Part shown: in pieces, positions 1 to 6,681 of the stretch
How positions within the stretch are numbered: position 1 is the first letter of the stretch
How the letters are laid out: every line of letters begins with the position of its first letter
Source of the DNA: Pseudomonas prosekii
GTDB taxonomy: Bacteria; Pseudomonadota; Gammaproteobacteria; Pseudomonadales; Pseudomonadaceae
Assembly (NCBI RefSeq): GCF_900105155.1
Contig: NZ_LT629762.1
Coordinates: 1,488,001 to 1,552,000, forward strand
DNA length: 64,000 nucleotides
Direction: 5' to 3'
Notes under the pieces: generated by a model
Seen by the model: the letters and a program-made list of their open reading frames with translations, nothing else
Told to the model about the DNA's origin: nothing
Databases searched by the model: none
Position numbers and translations under genes: made by a program

Positions 1-219
1 TCATTCCGGCGCGCTCGCCTGCTCAAGCTCGATCAACAGCTCGAGGAAGTGCTTTGCCTTCTCCAAATCGGCGATACCGCCCTTGTCTCGCCACCGCGTC
101 ACATACTTGATGACACTACCCTCAGCGAACGGGATGCCGTTGGCGTGGATGTATTCAATCGGCTGAATCTTCAGCGACTTGTAATGGCCGCCCGATACCT
201 GCTTTTCGAGTGCGCTCAT
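1..219 (-). CDS. DUF3310 family phage protein
   Basis: This 72-residue protein resembles the DUF3310 (SaV-like) family of small phage proteins. The family pattern is visible as GGHYK near residue 10, then QPIEYI, and a central stretch VIKYVTRWRDKGG followed by DLEKAKHFLE. The family often occurs near phage nucleotide metabolism or replication genes; its biochemical role is not established. The stop codon is at positions 1-3, so the gene is complete. Its ATG overlaps the stop of the upstream helicase gene by one base (TGATG), so it is probably translated by coupling as the last visible gene of the leftward replication operon. Confidence 0.75.
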   Translation of the reverse strand: MSALEKQVSGGHYKSLKIQPIEYIHANGIPFAEGSVIKYVTRWRDKGGIADLEKAKHFLELLIELEQASAPE

Positions 220-1589
220 CAGAACCTCTCCTTGCTCGCATAGCGATCGGCCATGCTGGTGACTTTCGCGGCCTTTGGCGGCTCTACCCAGCCCGCTGCC
301 AACTGCTCGAATCGACTGTATTGGCCGAGGAATGCCGTTCGCACGGTGCCGGTTTCGATGTCCCGGCCTTTGCCGATGATTATTTCGGCGATACCCTTGG
401 CTTCGCTGTGTTCGTGGTAAACCTCGTCTCGGTACACGAACAGAATGATGTCGGCGTCTTGCTCGATGGCGCCGGACTCGCGAAGGTCCGAGTTCAGCGG
501 CCGCTTGTTCGGACGCTCCTCACACTTGCGCGAAAGTTGGCTGAGCAGGATCACCGGCACACCCAGCTCCCGAGCCATGTTCTTGGCACTGCGGGTCATG
601 TGGCTGACCTCCTGCTCACGGCTGAAGGTGCGCGAGTCAGATTCCATGAGCTGCAGATAGTCGATAACGATCAGATCCAGGCCGTGGCGGCGCTTGTGGC
701 GGCGGGCAGCCGATCTGATCCGGTTAATAGTCATCGTTGGCCGGTCCGAGATGTACAGCTTCGAATGCTTGAGTTTTGCAGCAGCGCTCATCAACTCGGC
801 GCCGTGGCTGTGGGGTGCTTTTCCGTTCTTGATCAGTTGCAGCGGAACACGGCCTTCGGACGCCATGAAGCGATCCATCAGTCCGGTGTTGTGCATCTCA
901 AGGCTGAACACCATCACGCTTGCCGCTTCGCGGATAGCGGCGTTAGAAGCGATGTTCATGGCCAAAGTTGTTTTGCCCATCGCCGGACGACCAGCAATGA
1001 CGATCAGCTGCTCCGGCTTGAGCCCCTGCAGCTTTTCGTCCAGATCCGGAATTCCAGTGGGCAGGCCGTCGATACCCTCCCCGCGATCCGCTCGGGCCTG
1101 CAACACCTCAATGTAATCATCGAGAATATCCGCCGCCTTCAGCACCTCAGAGGTTGCCGATTGACCGTCGATTGCTTGGGCTTCGGCCTGCACCGCTGCG
1201 ACCTTGTCGGCAGTAGGCTGGCTGCTATGAGCGATTTCGTTGATCCGGACGCTCAACTCGATCATGGCCCGGTCAAGACTGCGCTCGCGAACAGTTGCGG
1301 CGTAGGAGGCTGCGTTGGCTGCACCAGGAGTGTTCTTGGTTACCTCGGCCGCATAGGCCACCGCATTGTCGCCACTGGGCAGTTCGCCGAGAAACAGACC
1401 AACCGTGACGGCGTCAGCGGGTTTGTTTTCGCTATGAAGGGCAAGAATTCCACGGTAAAGCGCGGCGTTGTCGTCGTAGTAAAAGTCATCGACGGTCAGG
1501 TCGGCGCTGAGAATGTCGATCAGTTCAGGACGAAGGAACATTGCCCCAAGAACGCCGTGTTCGGCCTCAACGCTATAGGGATCACGCAT
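219..1589 (-). CDS. dnaB: Replicative DNA helicase, DnaB type (phage)
   Basis: A hexameric 5'-3' helicase that opens the fork for phage replication. The N-terminal DnaB domain (about residues 1-100, starting MRDPYSVEAEHGVLGAMF) is followed by a linker and a RecA-like ATPase domain with the Walker A motif GRPAMGKTT, the Walker B region LDLIVIDYLQL, and a C-terminal segment LLSQLSRKCEERPNKRP then DLRESGAIEQDAD typical of DnaB. The start at 1589 gives 456 residues and overlaps the initiator gene upstream by 8 bp; an in-frame start 42 bp earlier would lie deeper inside that gene and adds residues absent from the family. A phage that carries its own DnaB does not need a lambda P-type loader to steal the host helicase. 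Confidence 0.93.
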   Translation of the reverse strand: MRDPYSVEAEHGVLGAMFLRPELIDILSADLTVDDFYYDDNAALYRGILALHSENKPADAVTVGLFLGELPSGDNAVAYAAEVTKNTPGAANAASYAATVRERSLDRAMIELSVRINEIAHSSQPTADKVAAVQAEAQAIDGQSATSEVLKAADILDDYIEVLQARADRGEGIDGLPTGIPDLDEKLQGLKPEQLIVIAGRPAMGKTTLAMNIASNAAIREAASVMVFSLEMHNTGLMDRFMASEGRVPLQLIKNGKAPHSHGAELMSAAAKLKHSKLYISDRPTMTINRIRSAARRHKRRHGLDLIVIDYLQLMESDSRTFSREQEVSHMTRSAKNMARELGVPVILLSQLSRKCEERPNKRPLNSDLRESGAIEQDADIILFVYRDEVYHEHSEAKGIAEIIIGKGRDIETGTVRTAFLGQYSRFEQLAAGWVEPPKAAKVTSMADRYASKERF

Positions 1590-2289
1590 GGTAGTTTCCC
1601 TCCACGACCTTGACGAAGTTACTCGGTGCAATCAGCCAGTCGAAGTTGCAGCGGAAAGGATTACCCCCGGAAGCGGACACCTCCCCCATCAGGAACTTGC
1701 TCGAACGCACAAGAGCGAAGTACTCAGCCCAGAACTGGAGATCCTGATGCACATCGCTTTCACTCCAGCGAGCGCCGATCTTGGCGATCCGATCCTTGGT
1801 CAACATCACGACTCGAGGAAACTCTGGAATCGTCTTGTTGAACAAATCGACGATTGCCTGAGTTGGGCATTTCGGCTTCGAAACTTTCGGCGGCTGCTCA
1901 TCGCCAACAAGAGGTGACGGTTCACTTGATGGTTCTATTACGGTTCTGGGTGCGGCTGCTGCGGGGGTTTCTGTCGTGAGCTGCGGGGGTGGTGGTGCGG
2001 CTGCTGCGGGGTGCGACGTTTGCGGGGGTGCATATGCTGCCGGGGTAAGGGTGTACATTGTCGAGCGACCCATACGCTCACGAACGGACAGCAATCCGAC
2101 CTGGCCAAGCCACTTGATTGCCGTCTGAACTGTTCTCTCAGCAAGGCAGGTTCTTTCCGCGATGCGAGCAACGGAAGGCCAGCAAACGCCTTCATCGTTC
2201 GCGTTGTCAGCCAGCGATATGAGCACAGCCTTCTGCGGGCCGCTCATGCCCTGCAGTGGCCAGCACAAACTCATAATAATGGTGCTCAT
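1582..2289 (-). CDS. Phage replication initiator, O-like, winged-helix N-terminus
   Basis: A 235-residue protein whose first 85 residues form a helix-turn-helix region (GPQKAVLISLADNANDEGVCWPSVARIAERTCLAERTVQ region) as in phage replication proteins of the O / DnaT-like type. A low-complexity proline-alanine linker follows (about residues 85-130), then a C-terminal domain with FPRVVMLTKDRIAKIGARW near residues 157-175, which is also seen in phage initiators. It should bind the phage origin and recruit the helicase encoded just downstream. ATG and the stop of the upstream gene overlap as ATGA. The proline-alanine linker is encoded by repeats that may themselves be the origin, as in lambda O. 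Confidence 0.75.
   Translation of the reverse strand: MSTIIMSLCWPLQGMSGPQKAVLISLADNANDEGVCWPSVARIAERTCLAERTVQTAIKWLGQVGLLSVRERMGRSTMYTLTPAAYAPPQTSHPAAAAPPPPQLTTETPAAAAPRTVIEPSSEPSPLVGDEQPPKVSKPKCPTQAIVDLFNKTIPEFPRVVMLTKDRIAKIGARWSESDVHQDLQFWAEYFALVRSSKFLMGEVSASGGNPFRCNFDWLIAPSNFVKVVEGNYHA
1952..2030. repeat. GC-rich repeat cluster inside initiator gene, possible iterons
   Basis: The plus strand carries TGCGGGGGT or a close variant starting at 1960, 1982, 2005 and 2021, with spacings of 22, 23 and 16 bp. Two copies sit in a longer shared string (TGCGGCTGCTGCGGGG). The cluster encodes the Pro-Ala linker of the initiator. Lambda has its four origin iterons at the equivalent place inside gene O, so these may be initiator binding sites; low-complexity coding bias is the alternative. 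Confidence 0.4.
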
Positions 2290-2495
2290 GCAGAAACATC
2301 CTGGACAGCAGCCAGTGATGCCTTCAAGTGATCAAGGCATTCACGACTGAATTGAGACTTGGCCGCGCGCGAGTACTGAGAACGCACCATCAGAGCGGCG
2401 TGCATTGCGGCGGTTTGGTGTCGCGACACGTTTGGAGAGTTCGCAAAAGATGTCGCGACATGGCGGGTATTGCCTGGAGCGGTGTTCGTGTTCAT
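2286..2495 (-). CDS. Small phage protein of unknown function
   Basis: A 69-residue basic, serine- and alanine-rich protein that I do not recognise. It is the gene immediately before the initiator and overlaps it by ATGA, which favours a real, coupled gene. GGGG lies a few bases upstream of the ATG and could act as a weak ribosome site. Its start codon lies within a predicted promoter firing in the opposite direction (2470-2498), and its leader is covered by the predicted antisense RNA, so its expression and that of the replication block may be sensitive to that RNA. Confidence 0.5.
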   Translation of the reverse strand: MNTNTAPGNTRHVATSFANSPNVSRHQTAAMHAALMVRSQYSRAAKSQFSRECLDHLKASLAAVQDVSA

Positions 2496-2498
2496 AAT
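2470..2498 (+). promoter_or_regulatory. Predicted sigma-70 promoter for short antisense RNA
   Basis: TTGCCT at 2470-2475 and CATAAT at 2493-2498 are separated by exactly 17 bp. The -10 box matches consensus at five of six bases and the -35 box at four of six. It points right, against the replication genes, and overlaps the start codon of the gene at 2286-2495. Confidence 0.5.
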
Positions 2499-2504
2499 GG
2501 CCCC

Positions 2505-2556
2505 ACTTTGTTTTACAAGTTGTTGAAGAAGCCGCCCTGCCAGGCGGCTTTTTTAT
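2505..2556 (+). ncRNA. Candidate OOP-like short RNA
   Basis: A predicted transcript of about 50 nt. A well-spaced promoter (2470-2498) lies directly upstream and a strong intrinsic terminator ends it near 2555. No coding potential is seen. It is antisense to the leader of the leftward operon just before the initiator gene. In lambda the OOP RNA lies between cII and O, runs opposite to pR transcription and is similarly short. The position, size and polarity match; the sequence was not compared with any RNA family. Confidence 0.45.
2529..2555 (+). terminator. Intrinsic terminator (rightward)
   Basis: AAGCCGCC and GGCGGCTT form an 8-bp stem around a 6-base loop and run straight into six T residues on the plus strand. 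No gene on the plus strand ends upstream of it, so it must serve an untranslated transcript. Confidence 0.8.
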
Positions 2557-2638
2557 GCCTGCGATTCAGGCGTTATAGGTGTCCGGCGCATCTGTGGTAG
2601 CTTTTTGATTCCACTCGAAAAGGCCTAGGAGGCCGGAC

Positions 2639-2869
2639 ATGACAGATCAAACAGTGTTCACGCCATTTGAAGCAGGTGTTACTGCAGCTCTTATGCTTGT
2701 TGGGAAGGCGATTGCGTCGAATCCACATCTGAATGTGGAAGAGCTGAAGCAAGATGCTCAGCGCCTACTGGAGAGCCTTCCGGCCGAGCCGAAATGGGTT
2801 GGCGGCAAGAGCATTCACCATGCGGGGATTGAGAGCCTGCTAGCGGGGATTGAGAAAGTTTCACGTTAG
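2639..2869 (+). CDS. Small phage protein of unknown function, rightward
   Basis: A 76-residue acidic-to-neutral protein with a predicted helical N-terminus (FEAGVTAALMLVGKAIAS) and a second helix (NVEELKQDAQRLLESL). It has an excellent ribosome site (AGGAGG, 7 bases before the ATG). It runs against the leftward replication genes and lies just downstream of the short-RNA terminator, so it must have its own promoter. I cannot assign a function. A leftward frame of 86 codons overlaps its 3' half and is less convincing. Confidence 0.6.
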   Translation: MTDQTVFTPFEAGVTAALMLVGKAIASNPHLNVEELKQDAQRLLESLPAEPKWVGGKSIHHAGIESLLAGIEKVSR

Positions 2870-3062
2870 TAATCAAGCTGGCGAGGTAGTCGAGCTTCTC
2901 GTCTGCCCTGCCATCTACTGGAAATCCTGACTTAACATTCTTGTTCGCCATTTCTATGCCCTTCCTTTGTACTGGATGAATTCACAGCTAAACCGTGGTT
3001 CTGCCGCTACTTCCATATCCCCGCGATACTGTCTTCAACGGGGAATCGACTATTGGGATGAC

Positions 3063-3242
3063 TTATGCCGCGGATTGCTTTGTGTCTGCCTTTAACTGGC
3101 CATTCGTTAACAGCTCAAGCTGGTATTGGCGCAACTGCGGTATCTCGTCACCCCACTGACGGACAGCCTCGTATGTGATGCCGAGCGCTTTGGCCAGAGG
3201 GGTGATCCCTTTGAAATGTTTAATTGCGTCGGCACGGTTCAT
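3063..3242 (-). CDS. Cro-like phage repressor
   Basis: A 59-residue DNA-binding protein, too short for a default ORF cutoff. The N-terminal helix-turn-helix reads HFKGITPLAKALGITYEAVRQW, typical of small Cro proteins of lambdoid phages, and the SYEAVRQW helix of the neighbouring CI-type repressor is nearly the same as its TYEAVRQW. That shared recognition helix is expected when Cro and CI bind the same operators. AAGGAG lies 7 bases upstream of the ATG. It is the first gene of the leftward operon and is transcribed divergently from the repressor across the operators at 3271-3305. Confidence 0.8.
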   Translation of the reverse strand: MNRADAIKHFKGITPLAKALGITYEAVRQWGDEIPQLRQYQLELLTNGQLKADTKQSAA

Positions 3243-3270
3243 GGCTGACTCCTTGGGGTATGCGGCAATT

Positions 3271-3305
3271 CAAGCATGCTTGTGTTTACTAAGCAAGCAT
3301 GCTTG
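3271..3305. promoter_or_regulatory. Phage operators, right-type cluster (two palindromes)
   Basis: Two identical 12-bp palindromes CAAGCATGCTTG occupy 3271-3282 and 3294-3305, 23 bp centre to centre. They lie in the divergent gap between the Cro-like gene and the CI-like gene, and variants recur at 4616-4672. They are the expected binding sites for both repressors. Confidence 0.8.
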
Positions 3306-3330
3306 CCAAGCTAACTTGTAGATTGCTCAC

Positions 3331-4185
3331 ATGAAGACAACTGATCGAATTACTAAACTTGTGCTTGCGAGGAAGCCCGAAATTGGCGTTCGCGGGTTCA
3401 AGCGTGACTTGGCGAATACCTGCGGAGTCAGCTATGAAGCTGTTCGCCAGTGGTTTGCCGGGGATACCGAGAACATAAAGAACGAAAACCTGATCGCGAT
3501 CGCCGAGGGTTACGACACGACCGTTGATTGGCTTCTGTCAGGCAAGGGCGAGCCGCCGCCACGCAAGGAAGGCACGCCACTTAAGGCAGCCGTGGAGGCA
3601 AAGTCTTCTGCCGATATCGTTCGCCAGATGCTGGCTAAGCATGGGAAAAATCTTCCTGATGATGCCCGGCAAAAAATTGCGGATGCAGTTCAAGAGACGG
3701 CTTTAGAAGTGAAGTCCGGCAACGTGATTGCGGCCGACTTCTCTGGCATCAAAGCGACCGCCGAAGAAATACTGATACCGCAATACGACATCCGCGCAGC
3801 GATGGGCCACGGACAGGTCCCGGCCGATTACAATGAGGCAATCAGGAATCTGGTAGTTCGTGAGGATGTGCTTCGTGAAAAAGGGGTGACCTACACTTCG
3901 GCGGCTGCACTCGCGCTGATCACGGGCTGGGGGCAGAGCATGGAAGGCACGATAAACGACAAGGACCCTGTCGTTGTTGATCGTGGCGTGTCCGAATTCA
4001 TCGGTGAAGGTATCTACGTCATCACCTGGCACGATCTGCTCTACATCAAACGCCTGCAGATGATCGACGCCGAGCATTACCTTTTGATCTCGGACAACAA
4101 GCACTATGAAAACCAGCAGGCGTTGATCGAAGACGTGAGGATCCACGCGAAAGTCCTGCTGATTTGGAATGCAAAAAAAGCGTAA
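3331..4185 (+). CDS. CI/LexA-type phage repressor (S24 peptidase fold)
   Basis: The 284-residue maintenance repressor of the prophage. Residues 15-70 contain a helix-turn-helix (NTCGVSYEAVRQWFAG). The C-terminal half is the S24 self-cleavage domain, with the catalytic serine at residue 203 in GWGQSMEGTI and the catalytic lysine at residue 240 in DLLYIKRLQ. The usual Ala-Gly cleavage site is not evident: the region before the protease core reads RAAMGHG near residues 156-161, so cleavage could be at Met-Gly or elsewhere. RecA-stimulated self-cleavage would release the early promoters after DNA damage. The gene has its own leader beside the operators and ends at a bidirectional terminator. Confidence 0.92.
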   Translation: MKTTDRITKLVLARKPEIGVRGFKRDLANTCGVSYEAVRQWFAGDTENIKNENLIAIAEGYDTTVDWLLSGKGEPPPRKEGTPLKAAVEAKSSADIVRQMLAKHGKNLPDDARQKIADAVQETALEVKSGNVIAADFSGIKATAEEILIPQYDIRAAMGHGQVPADYNEAIRNLVVREDVLREKGVTYTSAAALALITGWGQSMEGTINDKDPVVVDRGVSEFIGEGIYVITWHDLLYIKRLQMIDAEHYLLISDNKHYENQQALIEDVRIHAKVLLIWNAKKA

Positions 4186-4211
4186 GCAATGGTGCACCGC
4201 TAACGCACATG

Positions 4212-4239
4212 AAAAAGCCCGCCTCGTTGCGGGCTTTTC
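4212..4239. terminator. Bidirectional intrinsic terminator
   Basis: AAAAGCCCGC and GCGGGCTTTT form a 10-bp stem with a short loop; both strands give a T run. It separates the convergent CI-like gene and DUF1654 gene. Confidence 0.9.
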
Positions 4240-4246
4240 TTGGCCT

Positions 4247-4567
4247 TTAAAAAGGCGCCGCTTCCTCCGCCACCTCGAAATCTCCGGCTTCAACTCGCGG
4301 ATCGTCTTCAGCCGCCCTCTTCCACTTCAATGTCACGGACTCATCTTCGTCGTTGAAAGTCATTTCAAGATCATCTGTCTCGGATAGAAGCCCCATAACT
4401 TCCTCCCATTCCCGATCGCCGTCGTCGTCTAGGCGATGGACAGTCACCCAGCACTGCAACTGCGCAGTCGGGTGATTGATCATCGAAGAAACTCTTAACC
4501 CTAAGCGATCGAGGCCAGTCATCACCGGCTTAGCAACTTCATTTTTTTTCTTCTGCGGCTTGCTCAT
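4247..4567 (-). CDS. DUF1654 family protein
   Basis: A 106-residue protein resembling DUF1654, a family largely restricted to Pseudomonas and its phages: LDRLGLRVSSMINHPTAQLQ near residues 19-38, then a mixed region with WEEVMGLLSETDDLEMTF. The function of the family is unknown. The start at 4567 is chosen because GGAGG lies 6 bases upstream; a longer frame to 4630 would begin within an operator. It reads away from the second operator cluster, so it is probably repressed by CI in the lysogen and expressed early after induction. Confidence 0.75.
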   Translation of the reverse strand: MSKPQKKKNEVAKPVMTGLDRLGLRVSSMINHPTAQLQCWVTVHRLDDDGDREWEEVMGLLSETDDLEMTFNDEDESVTLKWKRAAEDDPRVEAGDFEVAEEAAPF

Positions 4568-4615
4568 ATTGCCTCCTTTCGATACTGGACATCCATACAG
4601 TACAAAAAATAAATA

Positions 4616-4672
4616 CAAGCGTGCTTGCATTCAAAGCACCAGCATGCTTTTATTAATGCAAGCCGACTTGCA
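4616..4672. promoter_or_regulatory. Phage operators, left-type cluster (three related sites)
   Basis: Sites CAAGCGTGCTTG (4616-4627), CAGCATGCTT (4640-4649) and GCAAG-N4-CTTGC (4659-4672) are variants of the palindrome beside the CI gene and are spaced by roughly 20-24 bp. They lie between DUF1654 (leftward) and the early operon (rightward), the position of lambda OL. Confidence 0.7.
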
Positions 4673-4982
4673 TATTTAAACACAAGCAGAGTTGGCACGG
4701 GCCTTCCGAGGACCAACCGCTCTTTAACAGTCCGCGCAACAAACAACAGACCGCATTGCCTCTACCGGCGACCGGCGAGCAGACAGGCCCGAAAGCCTGC
4801 CAACGACAGGAGCACCCTGTACGGCTGATCGATGGTGAAACGCCAGAACCGTGTATGCCCAGTAGGCACGAATGACCCGGCATGCAATGCGCCCCGCCCC
4901 TTCCGGCGGTAATAGGACGGACATTTTCACTGATGCACCTGGTTGGCCGGGTGCATTGGGAAAACAACCGGGAGTACTTGTG
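4673..4982 (+). promoter_or_regulatory. Early-operon leader with boxA and hairpins (nut-like)
   Basis: About 310 bp without a convincing gene. CGCTCTTTAACA at 4718-4729 matches the boxA antitermination element of rRNA and lambdoid nut sites at nearly every base. A small hairpin follows at 4784-4799 (CAGGC/GCCTG with loop CCGAAA), which could act as boxB. A second hairpin lies at 4933-4957 (ATGCACC/GGGTGCAT). A 26-codon frame at 4832-4912 has no good ribosome site and is not called. Together with the operators upstream this resembles pL-nutL of lambda. No N-like protein is recognised. Confidence 0.5.
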
Positions 4983-5366
4983 ATGGAAGCAGCAATCACG
5001 AATGGCGCATGGAAGGGTCACCTCGGGCGAGGTCTTGCACCGAGAGAGCTGCAGTTTCTTCTGTTCGTAGCAATTGGCCTTACAGCGAAAGAAATTGCGC
5101 GAGAGGTAGGCATTTCCCCAGCCACTGTCGCAAAGCGACTCACCAACGCGATGTTCAAACTTGGAGTCACCCGCCGGGCCGCGCTGGTGGCCGAGGCGAT
5201 GCGACGTCAGATCATCTCGCCGCTGTGCTTCATCCTCGCAGGCTTCATCGCAATGCATTCAATGATCGACGATGAGCAAATGCGCAGGGATCGCCGCGCG
5301 CCAGAAAGGCGTCTTGCGGAGGTGCGGATGGTCAAGCGCGCCGAGGCTCACGAACAGACCGCGTAA
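4983..5366 (+). CDS. LuxR-type HTH protein with C-terminal hydrophobic segment
   Basis: A 127-residue protein whose middle is a GerE/LuxR helix-turn-helix (LAPRELQFLLFVAIGLTAKEIAREVGISPATVAKRLTNAMFKLGV, about residues 18-61). It has no receiver or autoinducer domain. Near residues 79-95 the stretch SPLCFILAGFIAMHSMI is hydrophobic enough for a membrane span, so it could be tethered to the inner membrane. The start at 4983 has GGGAG eight bases upstream; an upstream in-frame ATG at 4872 would lie in the leader. As the first gene of the early operon it may regulate phage or host genes; this is inference. Confidence 0.75.
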   Translation: MEAAITNGAWKGHLGRGLAPRELQFLLFVAIGLTAKEIAREVGISPATVAKRLTNAMFKLGVTRRAALVAEAMRRQIISPLCFILAGFIAMHSMIDDEQMRRDRRAPERRLAEVRMVKRAEAHEQTA

Positions 5367-5371
5367 ATCGA

Positions 5372-5482
5372 ATGCGGAAGCCAACCCAGCAGACGCTGGA
5401 CACCTGCAGGCAACACCAGAGAGCGGCGAGCGCCCGCCAAGATGCCAACGGCGCGCAATGGAGGATGACCGCTATGAAATAG
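5372..5482 (+). CDS. Possible micro-protein, 36 residues
   Basis: A 36-codon frame starting six bases after the HTH gene and ending just before an intrinsic terminator. It is polar and basic with many glutamines. No strong ribosome site is visible, so it would depend on coupling. It may not be a gene. Confidence 0.3.
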   Translation: MRKPTQQTLDTCRQHQRAASARQDANGAQWRMTAMK

Positions 5483-5510
5483 ACCAATTCGAATGATCGC
5501 TGCATCTGTG

Positions 5511-5541
5511 AAAGGCCCGAACGTCCACGGGCCTTTCTTTT
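5511..5541 (+). terminator. Intrinsic terminator in early operon
   Basis: AAAGGCCCG and CGGGCCTTT form a 9-bp stem followed by CTTTT. It interrupts the early operon, which would make antitermination from the upstream boxA leader meaningful. Confidence 0.85.
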
Positions 5542-5616
5542 GAGCCGCGCTTACCCGTGAGCACTCTCCCTTCACAGAGTGCTGACGAATAAACGCAACC
5601 CCATCGAGGAATCGCC

Positions 5617-5898
5617 ATGCACCAACTACTTCAACAGCGAGTCGACGGGGTTGCCGCCCTGCGTGCCCGCGCAAGCATCGCCACCGCCGCCTTCTATCAA
5701 TTGATCGGCAGGGAGCAACCCGTGCAACAGATTCGCTACCAGGTCGTCACGAAGGGCAACGCGTATCACATCGTCGAGCGCTCCAGCGGTCTTACCAAGG
5801 GCTTCCGCTGGACGTGGAAAGAAGCGATCAACTTCGCGCAGGTACTCGAAGCGCGCGCCGATGGCATCAAGCTCTCGCTTTCGGGTGAGCGCAAATGA
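5617..5898 (+). CDS. Small phage protein of unknown function
   Basis: A 93-residue basic protein. The first third is helical and alanine-rich; the rest (IRYQVVTKGNAYHIVERSSGLTKGFRWTWKEAINFAQVLE) looks like a small beta-beta-alpha fold. GAGGAA precedes the ATG at good spacing. Its stop overlaps the next start (ATGA). I do not recognise the family. Being the first gene after a terminator, it is expected to be expressed only when transcription reads through or from a local promoter. Confidence 0.6.
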   Translation: MHQLLQQRVDGVAALRARASIATAAFYQLIGREQPVQQIRYQVVTKGNAYHIVERSSGLTKGFRWTWKEAINFAQVLEARADGIKLSLSGERK

Positions 5899-6209
5899 TC
5901 GGCGTGCCAATCGTCAACCCGCGAGACTCGATCATCGCCAACCTGAACCAGCAACTGGATCAGTACTTCGGCGCCGGTCACGCGGTGCAGGAAATCCCCT
6001 CCGGCGTCAGTGGCGAGAAGGTGGCCGGTTTCGGCTGCGCCCACAGCAGCAAGCTGCGCACCGAGCGCGACAAACTGGCGCCACGGCTCAAAGAACTCGC
6101 CGAGTCCGGCATCACCGTCATCGAAGCGGCGAAGCAGATGGGCATCGAAACGAAACGCGCCAGGGTGATTGCCGCAGAGAACAGCATCAAGTTCCAGGCG
6201 CCGCAGTGA
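5895..6209 (+). CDS. Small phage protein with possible HTH
   Basis: A 104-residue protein coupled to the previous gene by ATGA. The second half (LAPRLKELAESGITVIEAAKQMGIETKRARVIAAEN) has the spacing of a helix-turn-helix similar to those used to recognise DNA in phage regulators, but the assignment is only by eye. No known family is recognised. It lies among early genes without recognisable recombination functions. Confidence 0.6.
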   Translation: MIGVPIVNPRDSIIANLNQQLDQYFGAGHAVQEIPSGVSGEKVAGFGCAHSSKLRTERDKLAPRLKELAESGITVIEAAKQMGIETKRARVIAAENSIKFQAPQ

Positions 6210-6300
6210 AGCGACTCAGCAACCAGGTGCGCCAGCGCCGACACCAATCGCATTTTGACCTTCCACCCAGCGGCCTCTTGGCCATCCCGGAGAAAAAGCC

Positions 6301-6648
6301 ATGTCCACCCCTACAGATACCGCCGAGTTCCTCGAAGAGCTCAACGGCGGCGCTTTCGCCAGCCAAATCGGCCACGCCCTTTCCGAAGTCGCCGCTGGCG
6401 TAGTGGATCACGGCAAGGTCGGCAAGCTGGTGATCACCTTGGACTTCAGCCAGATCGGCGAATCCAGCCAGGTGAAAATCAAGCACAAGCTCGACTACAA
6501 GGTACCGACCAAGCGCGGTACCCGCAGCGAGAACACCAGCCTGGACACGCCCATGCACGTCGGCAGCGGCGGCAAAATCTCGCTGTTCGCCGAGAAGCAC
6601 GACCAAATGTTCACCCGAGATGAGGCACCAATCCCGCGCCGCACCTGA
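6301..6648 (+). CDS. Phage protein paired with DUF2303 (YfdP-like)
   Basis: A 115-residue protein that begins after GGAGA at 8 bases from the ATG. A central VGKLVITLDFSQIGESSQVKIKHKLDYKVP segment looks like a beta sheet. In E. coli prophages a short protein of this kind (YfdP) sits just before the DUF2303 protein YfdQ, and the same pairing is seen here with a gap of 33 bp. The function is not known. The pairing suggests that the two work together. Confidence 0.6.
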   Translation: MSTPTDTAEFLEELNGGAFASQIGHALSEVAAGVVDHGKVGKLVITLDFSQIGESSQVKIKHKLDYKVPTKRGTRSENTSLDTPMHVGSGGKISLFAEKHDQMFTRDEAPIPRRT

Positions 6649-6681
6649 TCTTCCGCAACCCTTCCCATAGAGACCTGAACT

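Noticed and set aside
210..1613. Long rightward frame opposite the DnaB gene
   Set aside because: It is a GC-skew shadow; the protein is Arg/His/Gly-rich and DnaB on the other strand is certain.
2691..2951. Leftward 86-codon frame starting MANKNVKSGFPVDG after the Cro-like gene
   Set aside because: It overlaps the 3' part of the rightward gene at 2639-2869, which has a better ribosome site. The second half is Ser/Pro-rich and looks like antisense translation. The first 30 residues could still be a real short gene.
4832..4912. 26-codon frame in the phage leader
   Set aside because: No ribosome site at useful distance and no pattern suggesting a real peptide; treated as leader RNA.
5272..5496. 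74-codon frame overlapping the HTH gene end
   Set aside because: It overlaps the HTH gene by 95 bp, is low-complexity and basic, and lacks a good ribosome site.
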